Source: Paraniabella defluvii
Lineage (GTDB): Bacteria; Bacteroidota; Bacteroidia; Chitinophagales; Chitinophagaceae
Length of the DNA stretch: 64,000 bases
Direction: 5' to 3'
Assembly (NCBI GenBank): GCA_019316985.1
Contig: CP079215.1
Location: 1,178,001 to 1,242,000, forward strand
Shown one piece after another: positions 36,480-47,677 of the stretch. Each line of letters begins with the position of its first letter. Within the stretch, counting starts at the first letter, position 1. Below the pieces are notes generated by a model, which ran no database searches, was not told the origin of the DNA, and saw only the letters and a list, made by a program, of their open reading frames with translations. The position numbers were made by a program, and so were the translations under genes.

Positions 36480-38391
36480 ATGAATTCACTGGCGCAGGAA
36501 ACTCTTAAAGAATACTTTGGTTTTGATCATTTCCGCCCCATGCAGGAGGAAATAGTAGAAGCAGCACTGCAGGGTAGCGATGTGCTGGCATTGATGCCCA
36601 CCGGTGGCGGTAAATCGCTTTGTTACCAGGTACCCGCACTTGCCAAAGAGGGCCTGTGCCTCGTTATTTCCCCCTCATTGCTTTAATGAACGACCAGGTT
36701 CAGAACCTGAGGAAAAAAACATTACTGCTTTTAGCATTCATACAGGCATGCAGCGTAAAGAAGTAATCAGCGTGCTTGAAACGGCAGCGCACAGCAACTG
36801 CAAATTCCTGTACGTATCGCCTGAGCGACTTGAAACAGCCTTATTCAAAGAATACCTGCCCGGATTAGGTGTTAACTTCATTGCGGTTGACGAAGCGCAT
36901 TGTATATCCCAATGGGGATACGATTTCCGGCCACCTTATTTACGTATTGCAAAACTACGCGAGGAATTGCCCCACGTGCCGGTTATTGCACTTACAGCAT
37001 CTGCAACACCCTGGTTCAACGTGATATTTGCGAAAAGCTTTCTATCGATACAGAAAACACTTTCAGGATTTTCAGACAGTCTTTCGAAAGACCCAATCTT
37101 TCCTATAGTGTTTTTCGTGTAGACTCCCGCATTAACAAGATAGTCTCTGTATTAAAATCGGTAAAGGGATCGGCTATTGTATATTGTAAAACCAGAAAAC
37201 GCTCTAAAGAAATTAGCGAACTGCTGAACGCACAGAACATCAATGCCGACTTTTACAATGCGGGCCTGCCGTCTGAAGAAAGAGCAGAAAAGCAGGAACG
37301 CTGGATTAAAAACCAAACACGTGTGATAGTATGCACCAATGCATTTGGCATGGGCATCGACAAGCCGGATGTACGTGTTGTGGTGCATGCCGATGTTCCC
37401 GATTGCCTGGAAAACTATTACCAGGAAGCCGGGCGTGCAGGGCGGGACGGAGAAAAATCGTATGCCGTATTGTTGTACGACGAAATGGAGCTGGATGCGC
37501 TAAAAGCCCTGCCGGAAATACGCTACCCCAATGCGGATTCCATCCGCAATGTTTACAGAAATGTAGTGCATTACCTGCAATTGCCCGAAGGGGAGGCTCC
37601 GGGGCATAGCTATGACTTCAACCTGAAAGATTTTATTAAAAAGTTTTCGCAGGATATACGATCTACGCTTTTTGGCCTCAAAGCGCTGGAGCAAAATGGA
37701 TGGCTCACTTTCAACGAACAGGTATTTAATCCAGCCACGGTACGTTTTAATATTTATAAAAGCGACCTGTACGAATACGAAAAAACTTCGCCGATTATGA
37801 GCCCCTTATTAAAATCCTTTTGCGTACTTACGAGGGTATCTATGATTACCCGTAGCCATTTCAGAAGGATATATTGCTCATCTTTTAAAATATGATATTG
37901 CTGTTGTAAAAGACCAGCTACGCAAGCTACACCTGGACAGGGTGATTATTTACGAGCCGCAAAAGAAGATCCGCAGGTAATGCTTACAAGAACCCGTATT
38001 AAAATCGCGTTACTGCACATAGACATGGATGAGCATAACAAACGGAAAAGTATTTTTACCGAAAGGATTGATAGGATCATCGACTATATTAAAGACGCTG
38101 ATACCTGCCGTGGCAAAATCATAGGCAATTACTTTGGCGACGTTAAAATGAACGATTGCGGTATTTGCGATAACTGCCTGAAGAAGAAAAAAATCGGCTT
38201 TATCCCAGGACACTTTTAATAAAATTGCAGATCATCTGCAACAATTGCTGCAAACCCCGTTGGCGACTGAAGAAGTTTTCAGGCAATTAAGCATGTATCA
38301 TAAAGATCATATCTGGACCGTTATTAATTTCTGGGTAGATGAAGGAAAAATAACTATAGAAAAAAACGGTTCACTCCTTTTTAATCCCTGA
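36480..38391 (+). CDS. recQ: ATP-dependent DNA helicase RecQ (frame-broken)
   Basis: About 637 residues. Superfamily 2 helicase motifs run in order: [13 protein letters not shown] (motif 0), [17 protein letters not shown] (I), [10 protein letters not shown] (Ib), [16 protein letters not shown] (II with the RecQ aromatic loop), ALTASATP (III), [13 protein letters not shown] (IV), [16 protein letters not shown] (V) and [13 protein letters not shown] (VI). The zinc domain follows with [11 protein letters not shown] and [10 protein letters not shown]. RecQ unwinds DNA in recombination and repair. Breaks lie near 36680, 36715, 37010, 37790-37860, 37965 and 38190. It shares no operon. Confidence 0.95.
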
Positions 38392-38406
38392 TCATTATTT
38401 ATAAAA

Positions 38407-38960
38407 TTACCTTCGTATCCTGCTGAGTGTTTCCTGCGACATGCCCAAATAGCTGGCTACAGCTCCCAGGGGAGCGCGCAAAAGAATATCTGGCTCCTCT
38501 TCCATCATCTGGTAATATCGCTCTTTAGCTGTCATATATTGCAATGTATAAATACGGCGTTCGAGGTTGATCATTAAAGTACCCATTACCGAGATCATAA
38601 GCTTGGAAACGGATATAGACGTTTCCGCAAATTTTGAAGACTGTTGAAACTAAGTGTATTGACCACTGATGTCTCTAATGCTTCTATACTGTTGTGAGAC
38701 GGCTTTTCCAGGAAGAGTGTTTCCTTGCTGGCCACCCAGCCATTTTCTTTGATAAAACCAAGCGTCATATCTTTTCCGTCTTCAATATAAAAAGTACGGA
38801 GCAGCCCGCTTTCTACGAAGTAAATATTCCGGTCGAGGGCCTGTTCTCCTCTTAGCATTTCGCCTTTATTAAGAGCTATTGCATGAACATGCTGCAAAAG
38901 AAAATCCTTTATATCATCATCTATTTTGATAATCCCGGATAAAAAATTCAAGGCGTGCAT
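38407..38960 (-). CDS. Crp/Fnr-family regulator next to the efflux operon (frame-broken)
   Basis: About 184 residues: a cyclic-nucleotide-binding-like beta barrel (ALNKGEMLRGEQALDRNIYF, VESGLLRTFYIEDGKDMTLG, ASKETLFLEKPSHNSIEALE) and a C-terminal winged helix with RAPLGAVASYLGMSQETL and SRIRR at the end. The cysteines of an Fnr Fe-S cluster are absent, so it is not an oxygen sensor of that kind. The frame changes at about 38615. It lies after the terminator of the efflux operon on the same strand, and an FNR-like palindrome stands in the efflux promoter, which suggests this protein regulates it. Confidence 0.85.
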
Positions 38961-38998
38961 TTTGTCTTTTTCAAAAGTATCGAATATCCCGGCATTAA

Positions 38999-39026
38999 AA
39001 AGCTCCTGCTAGACAACAGGAGCTTT
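38999..39026 (-). terminator. Terminator of the efflux operon
   Basis: AAAGCTCCTG (38999-39008) and CAGGAGCTTT (39017-39026) form a perfect 10-bp stem with an 8-base loop, followed by T's when read leftward. It separates the ABC2 permease gene from the Crp/Fnr gene. Confidence 0.87.
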
Positions 39027-39052
39027 ATCAACAAATAATAAAAGAAAAAACT

Positions 39053-40227
39053 TTAATCCGCTACAAGCTCTGGCACCTGCTGCACTGCTATCTTTTTCTT
39101 TTTAAGAATCAGCAATAGCCAGCTTAGCATGAAAAAAATAACAATAAGCACCAGCAAGTGAATTGCAAATGGCATTGTAAGAGACCCGCCGCCCCGCTCT
39201 ACCAGCGATATTTTCAAAACGTTCAGATAGGGTGTTAATGGAACTATTGATGTAAAAGCATTAATAAAAGAAGGCATTGCTATAGCCGGCCATGTAAAAC
39301 CGCTCATTATAAAGGCAGGAGAAGCAATTACCATTAGTACCTGCGTAGCTTTTAACGCGTTGGGGATGAGTATACTCATAAAAACGGCCAGGAATATGGA
39401 TGCAAGAATAAAAAGCTCCGAATTCATTAAAAACACCCCCAATTAACAGGTCCGGGCACTCTGAACCCGAGTCCGAAAAAGTAAAACATTAATACGTTTA
39501 AATTAGAAAACAGAAATACCGGTATGATTTTTATCAACATCAGTTTCAGCTTATTTTCTTTGCCGAATATTTCTAAAAAATCTTTACGTTTAAAGTCTTC
39601 CGCAAAGCTGACTGCCATTGCCAGCATAATTACCTGCTGCAACACTACTGCCATAATAGCCGGCCACATAAAAACCAAATAGTTGCCTGTGGTATTAAAC
39701 AGGGTAATATAATTGGCCTTAAACGGCTCATACCTGGTGCGGGCCGCTTCAGCAGACATGCCTCTTTTTTGTAAAGCCTTCATTTCGGCCCCGGCCGAAT
39801 AAGTGCCCAACACCGTTTGTATAGATTTTGACGCAAAGTTTGCAGTAAGCAGGTTGGAGGTATTGACATAAGTGTTCACCTCAGGATATTTCCCCTGCAA
39901 CATCATTGCTTCAAACCGTTCGGGTATTACTACCAAAGCCGCTGCATTTTTCCGTATGATTTCGTCTTTAATATTAGCTGGTTTTATTGAGTATTGGAGC
40001 ACTTTAATAGTTGTATTATCGTTCAGCATCTCTGTTAGCTGTGTTGAAGCCGGGGTACGGTCATAATCAACCACTATAACGGGGATATCTACCACTTTAC
40101 CTTGCCTGTAGGTAAACCCGATAAAAATGGCGTAAATAAGCGGGGCCAGAATAAAAACGGATAACAACGTAGTATTGCTCAAAAACAGTTTAAATTCTCT
40201 CTTCACCAGTTTGTTGAAATTTTTCAT
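39053..40227 (-). CDS. ABC-2 type export permease, YhgE/YbhS-like (frame-broken)
   Basis: About 392 residues. One N-terminal helix (LLSVFILAPLIYAIFIGF), a large outside domain with VVDYDRTPASTQLTEMLN, IIRKNAAALVVIPERFEAML-like text and FASKSIQTVLGTYS, then about five helices (LVFMWPAIMAVVLQQVIML, FLFSNLNVLMFYFFGLGF, ELFILASIFLAVFMSILIP). This is the ABC2_membrane_3 layout of YbhS/YbhR and YhgE. The frame breaks at about 39430. It follows HlyD by 17 bases. No ATPase gene is in this operon, so the partner must be elsewhere or absent. Confidence 0.85.
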
Positions 40228-40244
40228 TATCTTAAATTTAACTG

Positions 40245-41202
40245 CTAATAAAGTTGCACACTGGCATTCACTAATACATTACCGGCATCAGTAGAGTTTA
40301 CCGGAACGATTTTAATTTCATACACCGCGTCTTCGGGGTCATAGTCAGGAAAAGCGGTGGTAATATCTGCGTACCTGGCCAATTGCTTTATCGACACCAC
40401 TTTGCCGGTAATTTTCTTTTTGCTGTAGGGTATAGTCATGCTTACTTCCATGCCTTTTTGATATTTCGACATCCTGCTTTCTGGAATGGTAAATCTGAAA
40501 TAAGTGGTATTGGGTATATACCCGTAAATAATGCGTACCCCGCTACTGCCAGTTCTCCTTATTCAGTGATATGGTTTCTATTTCCATATCATTGGTTGCA
40601 ATAATATAGCGTTCTTTATAAGCAGTGTTTGCTTCCTGTAATGCACCCGCCGCCTGGCCCGACTGGCCGGCAGCCATCTCGATCTTCTCATAGCGCGTAC
40701 CGCGCGTTGCATCATGTAACTCGGCATTAACAGCATCCAGCTGTGCCTTGGCGCCCAGGTATTTTGCATATACTTCATCATAATTCTGGGGCGACATTAA
40801 ACTATCGCGGTACATATTTTCAGCCCTGCTGAAAGATTTCTGCGCATAATCAAACTGGTCTTTCAGCCCCTGTTGCTTTGCCTTTAATTGCTTTAGCTGG
40901 TCGGAGGTTGCGCCATTGCGGGCCATTTGCTCCTGTGCCCGCGCAGCCAGGGCTGCTCCACTGGCCTGGGCAATTTTGGCTTCCACTTCGGGTATATCAA
41001 GCCTGGCCAGTGTATCGCCGGTATGGATTGTTTGCCCTTCCTGAACATATATTTCAGCTATACGTCCGCTTATTTTGGGTGAAAATGATATCACCTCTTT
41101 CTTAACCTTCCCTTCTACTGCGCGCTCTTCTTTTCGATGTCTACAACCTGTTGCGGTGCTTATGATGAAAACGGCAATTATTGCTATGTTTAAATATTTC
41201 AT
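40245..41202 (-). CDS. HlyD/EmrA-type membrane fusion lipoprotein (frame-broken)
   Basis: About 319 residues starting MKYLNIAIIAVFIISTATGC, a lipoprotein signal. A biotinyl-lipoyl-like half motif ISGRIAEIYVQEGQTIHTGD opens the protein, followed by a long coiled coil (IAQASGAALAARAQEQMA, DAVNAELHDATRG) and the second half (MSKYQKGMEVSMTIPYSKKK, GKVVSIKQLARYA). It bridges the inner membrane permease and the TolC channel across the periplasm. The frame breaks at about 40550. It lies 10 bases after tolC and 17 before the permease gene. Confidence 0.9.
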
Positions 41203-41212
41203 GGCTTTGATA

Positions 41213-42613
41213 TTAAAGTTTGTTGAAGTCTAATTCCTGTGTTGATCTCATTAATTCTATTGCGGCCCGGCGCTGGTTGAAGATGGCCGTCTGGTACTCC
41301 AGTTCTGCATTTTCAGGTCGTTTTCCGCCTCAATATAATCTGCAGATTTCTTAGTACCGTACCTGAATTCTTTTTCAATATTGCTTAAAGCAGTTGCTGC
41401 TATTTCGCGGGCTTTCTCCTTTAAAGCAATCTGCGCATTGGCTACTTTATAGTTACTCTGGCTATTGGCCTGGTTTAATTGCAGTTTATCCTTTGCGTCT
41501 TTTACTTTGCTTTCCAGCACCTGCCTCTCTACACGCGCACGCGCAATAGCATTTTACCTTCCTTTCCGTCAAACAGGTCCCATTTAAACCCAACCCCCGC
41601 CTGCACAAGGGGCAGTACCTGTAAATTATCGGGTCTCCAGTTCAAACTTTGTACAGCGCCGGGAATGATGTCTTTGGAAGTAGTTATATGATTATTGTAA
41701 AGCCCTATATAAGAAGCAGAAGCCTTGGCCATTACCTTGGGTATCCACCAGGTTTGCTCAGCTTTTATCTTATAATCAACAGCTTTTATAGCATGATCAA
41801 GTGCTCTTAATTCAGATCTGTTGGAGATGGTATGCTGGCCCGTTAAAAATTGAATAGGCTTTAACCGGGGTTGAATGCGCATGATCCTCTCTTCCTCAAT
41901 GCCGCTCAAAATGGCCAATTGTGCTGTTAGCACCTCTTTCTTACTTTCATACTCAATAATTTTTGAATCGAGCGTAGCCTGGGCTAATTCTATTTTTTTG
42001 TGATCATAAGGTGTGATCAAACCATAGCCCAGGGCCTTATCGGCTGTCTTCTTCATTATGTCCAGCCGCTCTTTACCCTTCTGCAATACATTAGCCGATT
42101 CATTCAATAATGCAAACTGGTCGTAAATTTTACTGATAGAAGCAATCACATCCTCCCGGCTTTTTTCCATCAATATATTTTCTGAGTGATCTTTTTCTTT
42201 ATTGGCTTCTTTCAGATGTTTTACTTTTCCGCCTGAATACAATAACATGCTGGCTTCAGCACCTGCCTGCACAGAGATCCCTGAAATATTGAGATTATTG
42301 TCCAGAGCCCCTTCTGCCAGCGTTATGCCGGGAAAAATATTTGCAACGGCAGGAATAACAATTTCGGGAGACTGCAATTTTGCTGAGGCATACAGGTACC
42401 CTGATTTACCGCTAACTGCAACTTTAGGCAGGAATATATCATTTAGCTTCTCCTGGTCTAAATGGGTTAGCCTGTTCTGTAGTTTTTGCTGTACCAGGGT
42501 AGCATCCTGTTGCAGCGCACTGTCTACCAGCTCCTGAGTGTTGGAGCACTTTGAGCCAGCAAAGCAGCTTGTATACATAAAGCGGATGTTAATAATAGGA
42601 ATGCTTTTTTCAT
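41213..42613 (-). CDS. TolC-family outer membrane efflux protein (frame-broken)
   Basis: With corrections, about 467 residues starting MKKAFLLLTSALCIQAALLA, a signal peptide. The OEP pattern is visible in LVDSALQQDATLVQQKLQNR, GISVQAGAEASMLLYSGGKV, TADKALGYGLITPYDHKKIE and VEQTWWIPKV-like PKVMAKASASYIGLY, with a second repeat near the end (NSQSNYKVANAQIALKEKAR, EFRYGTKKSADYIEAENDL). It forms the outer membrane channel of the tripartite pump. Frame breaks lie at about 42530, 41555 and 41310. It is the first gene of the operon; an FNR-like palindrome stands 53 bases upstream. Confidence 0.9.
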
Positions 42614-42637
42614 TTTATTACTCGTTTGTTGACAATG

Positions 42638-42645
42638 CAAAGGTG
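42638..42645 (-). promoter_or_regulatory. Probable -7 box of the efflux operon
   Basis: Read leftward this is CACCTTTG, seven of eight positions of TAnnTTTG, 24 bases before the tolC start codon. The palindrome at 42666-42683 covers the place where a -33 element would lie. Confidence 0.4.
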
Positions 42646-42665
42646 AAAAAGATTGCAGGCATTAC

Positions 42666-42683
42666 TTTTGACTTTTGTCAAAA
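42666..42683. promoter_or_regulatory. FNR/Crp-like operator palindrome
   Basis: TTTTGAC-TTTT-GTCAAAA is a perfect 7-bp inverted repeat with a 4-base centre. The core TTGAC-N4-GTCAA differs from the classical FNR box TTGAT-N4-ATCAA at one position per half. It lies over the expected -33 region of the tolC operon, so a bound Crp/Fnr protein would probably repress. The nearby gene at 38407-38960 is a natural candidate. Confidence 0.6.
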
Positions 42684-42741
42684 ATTATTTTACCTGTAAA
42701 TTATATCTCCTCCAAATACGGTCATTTATAACCGTATTTAC

Positions 42742-42749
42742 TATATTTG
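42742..42749 (+). promoter_or_regulatory. -7 box upstream of the glycosyltransferase
   Basis: TATATTTG fits TAnnTTTG exactly and lies 70 bases before the start of the rightward glycosyltransferase. No clear -33 element. Confidence 0.4.
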
Positions 42750-42819
42750 CAATGTGCTTCCTGCCGCATAACTTTTGCTTGACCATGCTGCCTGGCACCC
42801 AACTTATAAAATCAAATGA

Positions 42820-44103
42820 ATGCACTACGGTATTATCACTTTCGGCTCGAGGGGAGATATACAGCCTTATATTGCGCTGGCCCTGGGATTAAAAAACAGA
42901 GGACATTGGGTAGGTATACTAGGAAACGAGAATTTTTCGGAGCTGGTAACAGCGCATGAAATAGATTTTTATTCTCTTCCCGGAAATATAGAAGCGATGC
43001 TTCAGACGCCTCAAATGACGGGTATTCTGAAGTCGGCGAATACAATTGCTTATTTCAAGGAGCTTCGGAAGTTAACCAGGCAAATGCAGGGAGGGATTAT
43101 TGAAAAGATGATCACGCACTGTAAGGCATTTGATGTACTTATTGCCACTCCTTTAACAATAATGTGGGTATTTTCTGTTGCTGAAAGCTTAAAGAAGCCC
43201 TGGGCCATCATCCAGCTATCTGTTCCAACAGTACCCACTGCCGAATTTCCTTTTCCCGGGCTTGATCTTTTTAACAACAGGATATATAACAGGTTTACTT
43301 ACCGGCTTATTCGTTGGTTTTTCTGGAATGAAAATAAAAAGGATATCAATACACACCGGGCATATTTAAACTTACCGCCGCTTAAAAAATCTTTAATACA
43401 GATCATTGACGAACAGGAAATCCTGCATTTGTATGCCTTTAGCAGATTTCTTATCAGCCGGCCGGCTGACTGGCCACGGCAGGCTGACATAACAGGGTTT
43501 CTTACCGCCAAAGCGCCAACAGCTTCCAAAGAGAAAGATGCGGATAAGATCGCCGAAATTGGCAGTTGGTTGCAGCAGGGTAAGCCACCTGTTTATATCG
43601 GGTTCGGAAGTATCCCTGTGCCGGATCCTCAAACTTTTTCCAATGTATTGACCAGTTTACTTGACAACACCGATGAACGTTACATTTTTTGTGAAGGCTG
43701 GACCCATAATATCAGGCTGCCGCAAAATAACCGTTTACTTAAAATTAAATCAGCCAGCCATGCCTGGCTATTTCCTCAATGCCGGTTGGCCGTCGTTCAT
43801 GGCGGAATTGGTACAATCGGGGCAGCATTGCTGGCAAAACTACCGGTAGTTGTGGTTTCTGTTTTCGGCGATCAGCCCATGTGGGGAAAGTTTATAGAAG
43901 AAAAAGGAATGGGGATACATGTTCCTTTCAAAAAACTTACCGGGCAAAAAATATTGAACGCCATTAAAAAGGCGGATACGGAAGAAATAAGAACAGCCGC
44001 CCGTTATACCGGCACCCTCATGGAAAAAGAAGACGGCGTGCAGCAGGCGATATCAAAACTGGAAGCATATTTTACGTCGAAAGGCAATGGTATGAAGCAA
44101 TAA
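42820..44103 (+). CDS. GT1 (UGT-like) glycosyltransferase
   Basis: An intact 427-residue protein. The N-terminal motif ITFGSRGDIQPYIALALGLK is that of GT1/GT28-type enzymes acting on sterols, macrolides or lipids. The C-terminal donor-binding part has VYIGFGSIPVPDPQ, then ASHAWLFPQCRLAVVHGGIG and GAALLAKLPVVVVSVFGDQP. It transfers a sugar from a nucleotide donor to a small lipophilic acceptor. It is divergent from the TolC efflux operon; co-location with a pump could mean it modifies a natural product or a toxic compound, but this is inference. Confidence 0.9.
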   Translation: MHYGIITFGSRGDIQPYIALALGLKNRGHWVGILGNENFSELVTAHEIDFYSLPGNIEAMLQTPQMTGILKSANTIAYFKELRKLTRQMQGGIIEKMITHCKAFDVLIATPLTIMWVFSVAESLKKPWAIIQLSVPTVPTAEFPFPGLDLFNNRIYNRFTYRLIRWFFWNENKKDINTHRAYLNLPPLKKSLIQIIDEQEILHLYAFSRFLISRPADWPRQADITGFLTAKAPTASKEKDADKIAEIGSWLQQGKPPVYIGFGSIPVPDPQTFSNVLTSLLDNTDERYIFCEGWTHNIRLPQNNRLLKIKSASHAWLFPQCRLAVVHGGIGTIGAALLAKLPVVVVSVFGDQPMWGKFIEEKGMGIHVPFKKLTGQKILNAIKKADTEEIRTAARYTGTLMEKEDGVQQAISKLEAYFTSKGNGMKQ

Positions 44104-44174
44104 GACGCCTCAATAATTGTTTTACTCTGACAGTCATTAATTTTTTTGATAAACACCATTTAAACACATTTAGT

Positions 44175-44950
44175 ATGAAGAAAGATATCACAGTAGTTAT
44201 CACTTTATGGAAAAGGAATTATTTGCGGCTTCAACTGGATAGTATCATCAATCAAAGTGTCAGGCCATCGGAAATCTGGATTATTCAATGTGAGCATCAT
44301 ATTGAGATAGATGAAATACTCAACGAGTTTCGACCGATGTATTCAAATTTTGTAGTTATCAAATCTGATACAAATCTGAAATATTTTTTAGATTTTCAGT
44401 CGCTTTAATGTGTACATCAACTTATTTATTGATGCTGGATGATGATATTATACCCTGTAAGGATTGGTTACGGATTTGTATTGCCAAGTGCAATGAGTAT
44501 GATGCTGTTATTTCGTGCACGGGTCGTATTATACCGCTGAATGATATGTACCCCGAAACAATAAAAGATTCGAATTATAAAGATTTATTAATAGGCGATT
44601 GTTTTAATGATGAAGCGTTCAACTATTGTAAAAATGATACACAGGTTGATTTTGGTTGTAATAGTTATTTTATCAAAAGGTTATGGCTGCATGAATTTTG
44701 GAGCATCGCGCCCTATACGTTTGAATCGGGAGAGGATATTCATTTATCTGCATCGCTTATGATAAAAATGAAAATTCCTACTATAGTACCAAAGCAACTA
44801 TCCAGGTATGACTCTGGCAACCTGGTGAAGGAATATGGAAAAGATGAATTTGCTTCCTGGACAAAGCCCGGTTTCTTTGAAATACGGAAAGGGATTTTTG
44901 AAAATTTTATAAACCAGATGGGATGGCAGCCTTTAAAGTGGAAAAAATAG
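44175..44950 (+). CDS. GT2-like glycosyltransferase (frame-broken)
   Basis: About 258 residues. It starts MKKDITVVITLWKRNYLRLQ, the GT-A strand and loop, and continues LDSIINQSVRPSEIWIIQ. After a frame break at about 44395 (run of T) it reads STYLLMLDDDIIPCKDWLRI, where DDD is the metal-binding acidic motif, then VDFGCNSYFIKRLWLHEFW and ESGEDIHLSASLMIKMKI, with a likely catalytic acidic residue in GEDIH. Its acceptor is unknown. Base composition is more AT-rich than its neighbours, which hints at later acquisition. It follows the GT1 gene by 71 bases. Confidence 0.8.
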
Positions 44951-45371
44951 GATTTTTCAATAATTATCCGCAATAGATAAAGCCTGGAAAATATTAAATG
45001 CAGAATGAATGCGGTTAAACAATGAGCCTGTATATTTTAGAACGCGGAATTGTTGAATACTAAATACATTTAGAATAAAAGGCTTCATACTTATATCCAG
45101 GTGCTTTTAGATTAGCACCGACAAAAGGCCGGCCCGAAAGAGAAATTATGAAACAATTGGCTATGCTGTTGCATCTACATACCCGCCCAGATGACCCTCC
45201 CGAATAATAGTGCATACTGGTAGCTTTTGTCAAAAAAACATCCGTTGCAGTACAGTATTCACTTATATTCATGAGGTTACTGTTCATACCACTTACATTA
45301 TGAGTATTTTTTCAGGAAAAACGGCCTGTTTTCCTTACTTTTAGCGCAATCGGAAAACAAACCTGTTATAC
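44951..45371. other. Intergenic region without a convincing gene
   Basis: In these 421 bases a leftward frame (45060-45287) contains SEYCTATDVFLTKATSMHYY but has no family match and no good start context. A hairpin-like GGTGCTTTTAGATTAGCACC lies near 45101. The mrpA promoter is presumably in the last 100 bases, but I could not pick a clear -7 box. Confidence 0.35.
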
Positions 45372-47676
45372 ATGCTTTTAACGGTATTGGCTGGCTTACT
45401 TACCTCTATTTTCATTATTCCATTTGGCAAAATCATCAAATCAAAGTGGAGCATTTTACTCATGCTCCTACCTCTGAGTTTATTTGTTTACTATTTGAGG
45501 CTGGTACCTAATGTATCTTTAGGACAGGAGTTTTTAGAGTCTGCTTCGTGGATACCATCGCTCGGTGTGAACTTCGACTTTAAACTGGATGGCCTTTCGT
45601 TATTATTTGCCCTGCTTATTACAGGAGTTGGTACGGCAGTATATTTTTATGCACGTACTTATTTAAAAGGGCATCCTTATTTTGACCGTTTTTTTGGTTA
45701 CCTGAGTTTGTTTATGTCTGCCATGCTGGGCATGGTACTGTCAGACAATATGTTGCTGTTATTTGTGTTTTGGGAATTAACCAGTATCAGCTCTTTTTTT
45801 TCTTATCGGTTTCAATAACAGCGAACTCAGTTCCCGCAAAAGCGCGATCACAGCGCTTTCTATTACCGGCATGGGGGCTTTTTTCTTTTGGCAGGTATTA
45901 TATTATTAGGAAATGTTGCAGGTACTTACTCTATTTCGGAGTTAGTGCATGCACGGGAAACCATCATCCATCATACCCAATACCCATTGATATTGGGACT
46001 TTTTTTCATAGGTGCTTTTACCAAATCGGCACAATTCCCTTTTCATTTCTGGTTGCCGGGTGCCATGAAGGCGCCCACACCGGTTTCCGCCTATCTGCAT
46101 TCTGCAACTATGGTCAAGGCCGGCATTTACCTGCTTGCCAGGTTTGATCCGATATTAGGAAATACGCCCATGTGGAGCTACCCGCTAATGATTGTTGGAG
46201 GCTTTACGATGTTATTTGCTGCCGGCCACTCACTGTTGCGGGTAGACTTGAAAAGCATACTGGCTTATTCTACCATTTCTGCATTAGGCATCCTCACCTT
46301 TCTTATCGGCCTGGGTACCAGAGACGCGGTAATTGCGGTGAGCGTTTTTATATTGGTACATGCACTATATAAGGCGGCACTGTTCCTGGTTACAGGTATT
46401 ATAGATCATGAAACGCACACACGCGATATCACGAAACTGTCAGGTCTCAGAAAAGTATTATTACCGGTAGCTATAGCAGGTTTTTAGCGGCGCTCTCCAG
46501 TGCAGGCATACCGCTTTCATTTGGTTTTATAGGTAAAGATCTTATTTATGAGGCCACGCTTCATACCGGATCTTCGATGGTACTGGTATTAACATCGCTG
46601 GCAGTTATTACCAATATCTGCCTGGTGTCAGCCGGTTTTATGGCCGGTATTAAACCCTTTACCGGTCAATTGCCTGCATCCTTTCAAAAAATACACCTGC
46701 CCTATACCTCTATGTGGCTGCCGCCGCTGATACTTGCGGTTTTAGGAGTATTGTTTGGATTGATACCGCATTATATAGGAGAGCTTTTTTTCCCTGCGGG
46801 CAGCTAATGCCATGTTTGGCGCAGATACCAAGCTCGATTTAAAAATATGGCATGGTTTCAATACCGTACTGCTATTAAGCTTGCTAACATTTGCCGCCGG
46901 TACCCTGCTCTACTTCGTTAACAAACCGGGCTTATCGAAAAGCCGCTGGATCCATCGGTTTAAGAACCTGGCTCCTGAGTTCATTATGCAGCGCATTACC
47001 GCCGGCATCTTCCGGTTCTCCGAATGGTATACAGGCACTTTTCACAACGGCTATCTCCGGTCTTATCATCTAAAAATTATTCTTTTTGCCGAGGCATTGC
47101 TCGCTTATAAACTTTGGCTAAGCGGCCCTATAGATATTAATTTCTATAACCTGGCCATGCTAAGTGTGTACGAAGTAGCTATAGTAGCCATTTTAATAGG
47201 CGCACTAGCCATGATGATTACAACGAAATCGCGCCTGACAGCCGTGGTATCTATGAGCATTATCGGGTACTGCATCTGCCTGATGTTTGTTTTTTACAGC
47301 GCTCCCGACCCCATGACTCAATTTACCATCGACACGCTTACTACTGTTCTGTTTGTGCTGGTACTTTATAAATTACCCCGTTTTTAAACCTTGGTACCCG
47401 AAGGAACGTTACCGGGATATGGCCGTGGCACTTGGGTTTGGATTAATACTTTGTATGGTAGCATTGCAGGTGCATCACGAACCGATTGAAACTGCAACCA
47501 GCGACTTTTATGGATCACATGCCTACCTGGAAGCCAAAGGCAAAAATGTAGTGAATGTGATCCTGGTAGATTTCCGCGGCATTGATACACTTTTTGAAAC
47601 AGTAGTGCTGAGCATTGCAGCCATTGGCGTATACAATTTATTAAGGCTGAGATTAAAACCCTCGGAAAAAGAATAA
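45372..47676 (+). CDS. mrpA: Mrp Na+/H+ antiporter subunit A (frame-broken)
   Basis: About 768 residues, the length of the long MrpA/MnhA form. The proton-channel domain shared with complex I NuoL is seen in [34 protein letters not shown] with its lysine, [20 protein letters not shown], and [20 protein letters not shown]. The C-terminal MbeE-like end has [20 protein letters not shown] and [20 protein letters not shown]. MrpA is one of the ion-translocating subunits of the seven-protein antiporter. Frame breaks lie near 45800, 45875, 46480, 46797 and 47385. It starts the mrpABCDEFG operon. Confidence 0.93.
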
Positions 47677-47677
47677 T

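Noticed and set aside
45060..45287. Leftward 75-residue frame between the glycosyltransferase and mrpA
   Set aside because: No family resemblance, poor start context and unusual composition; kept only as a note in the intergenic entry.
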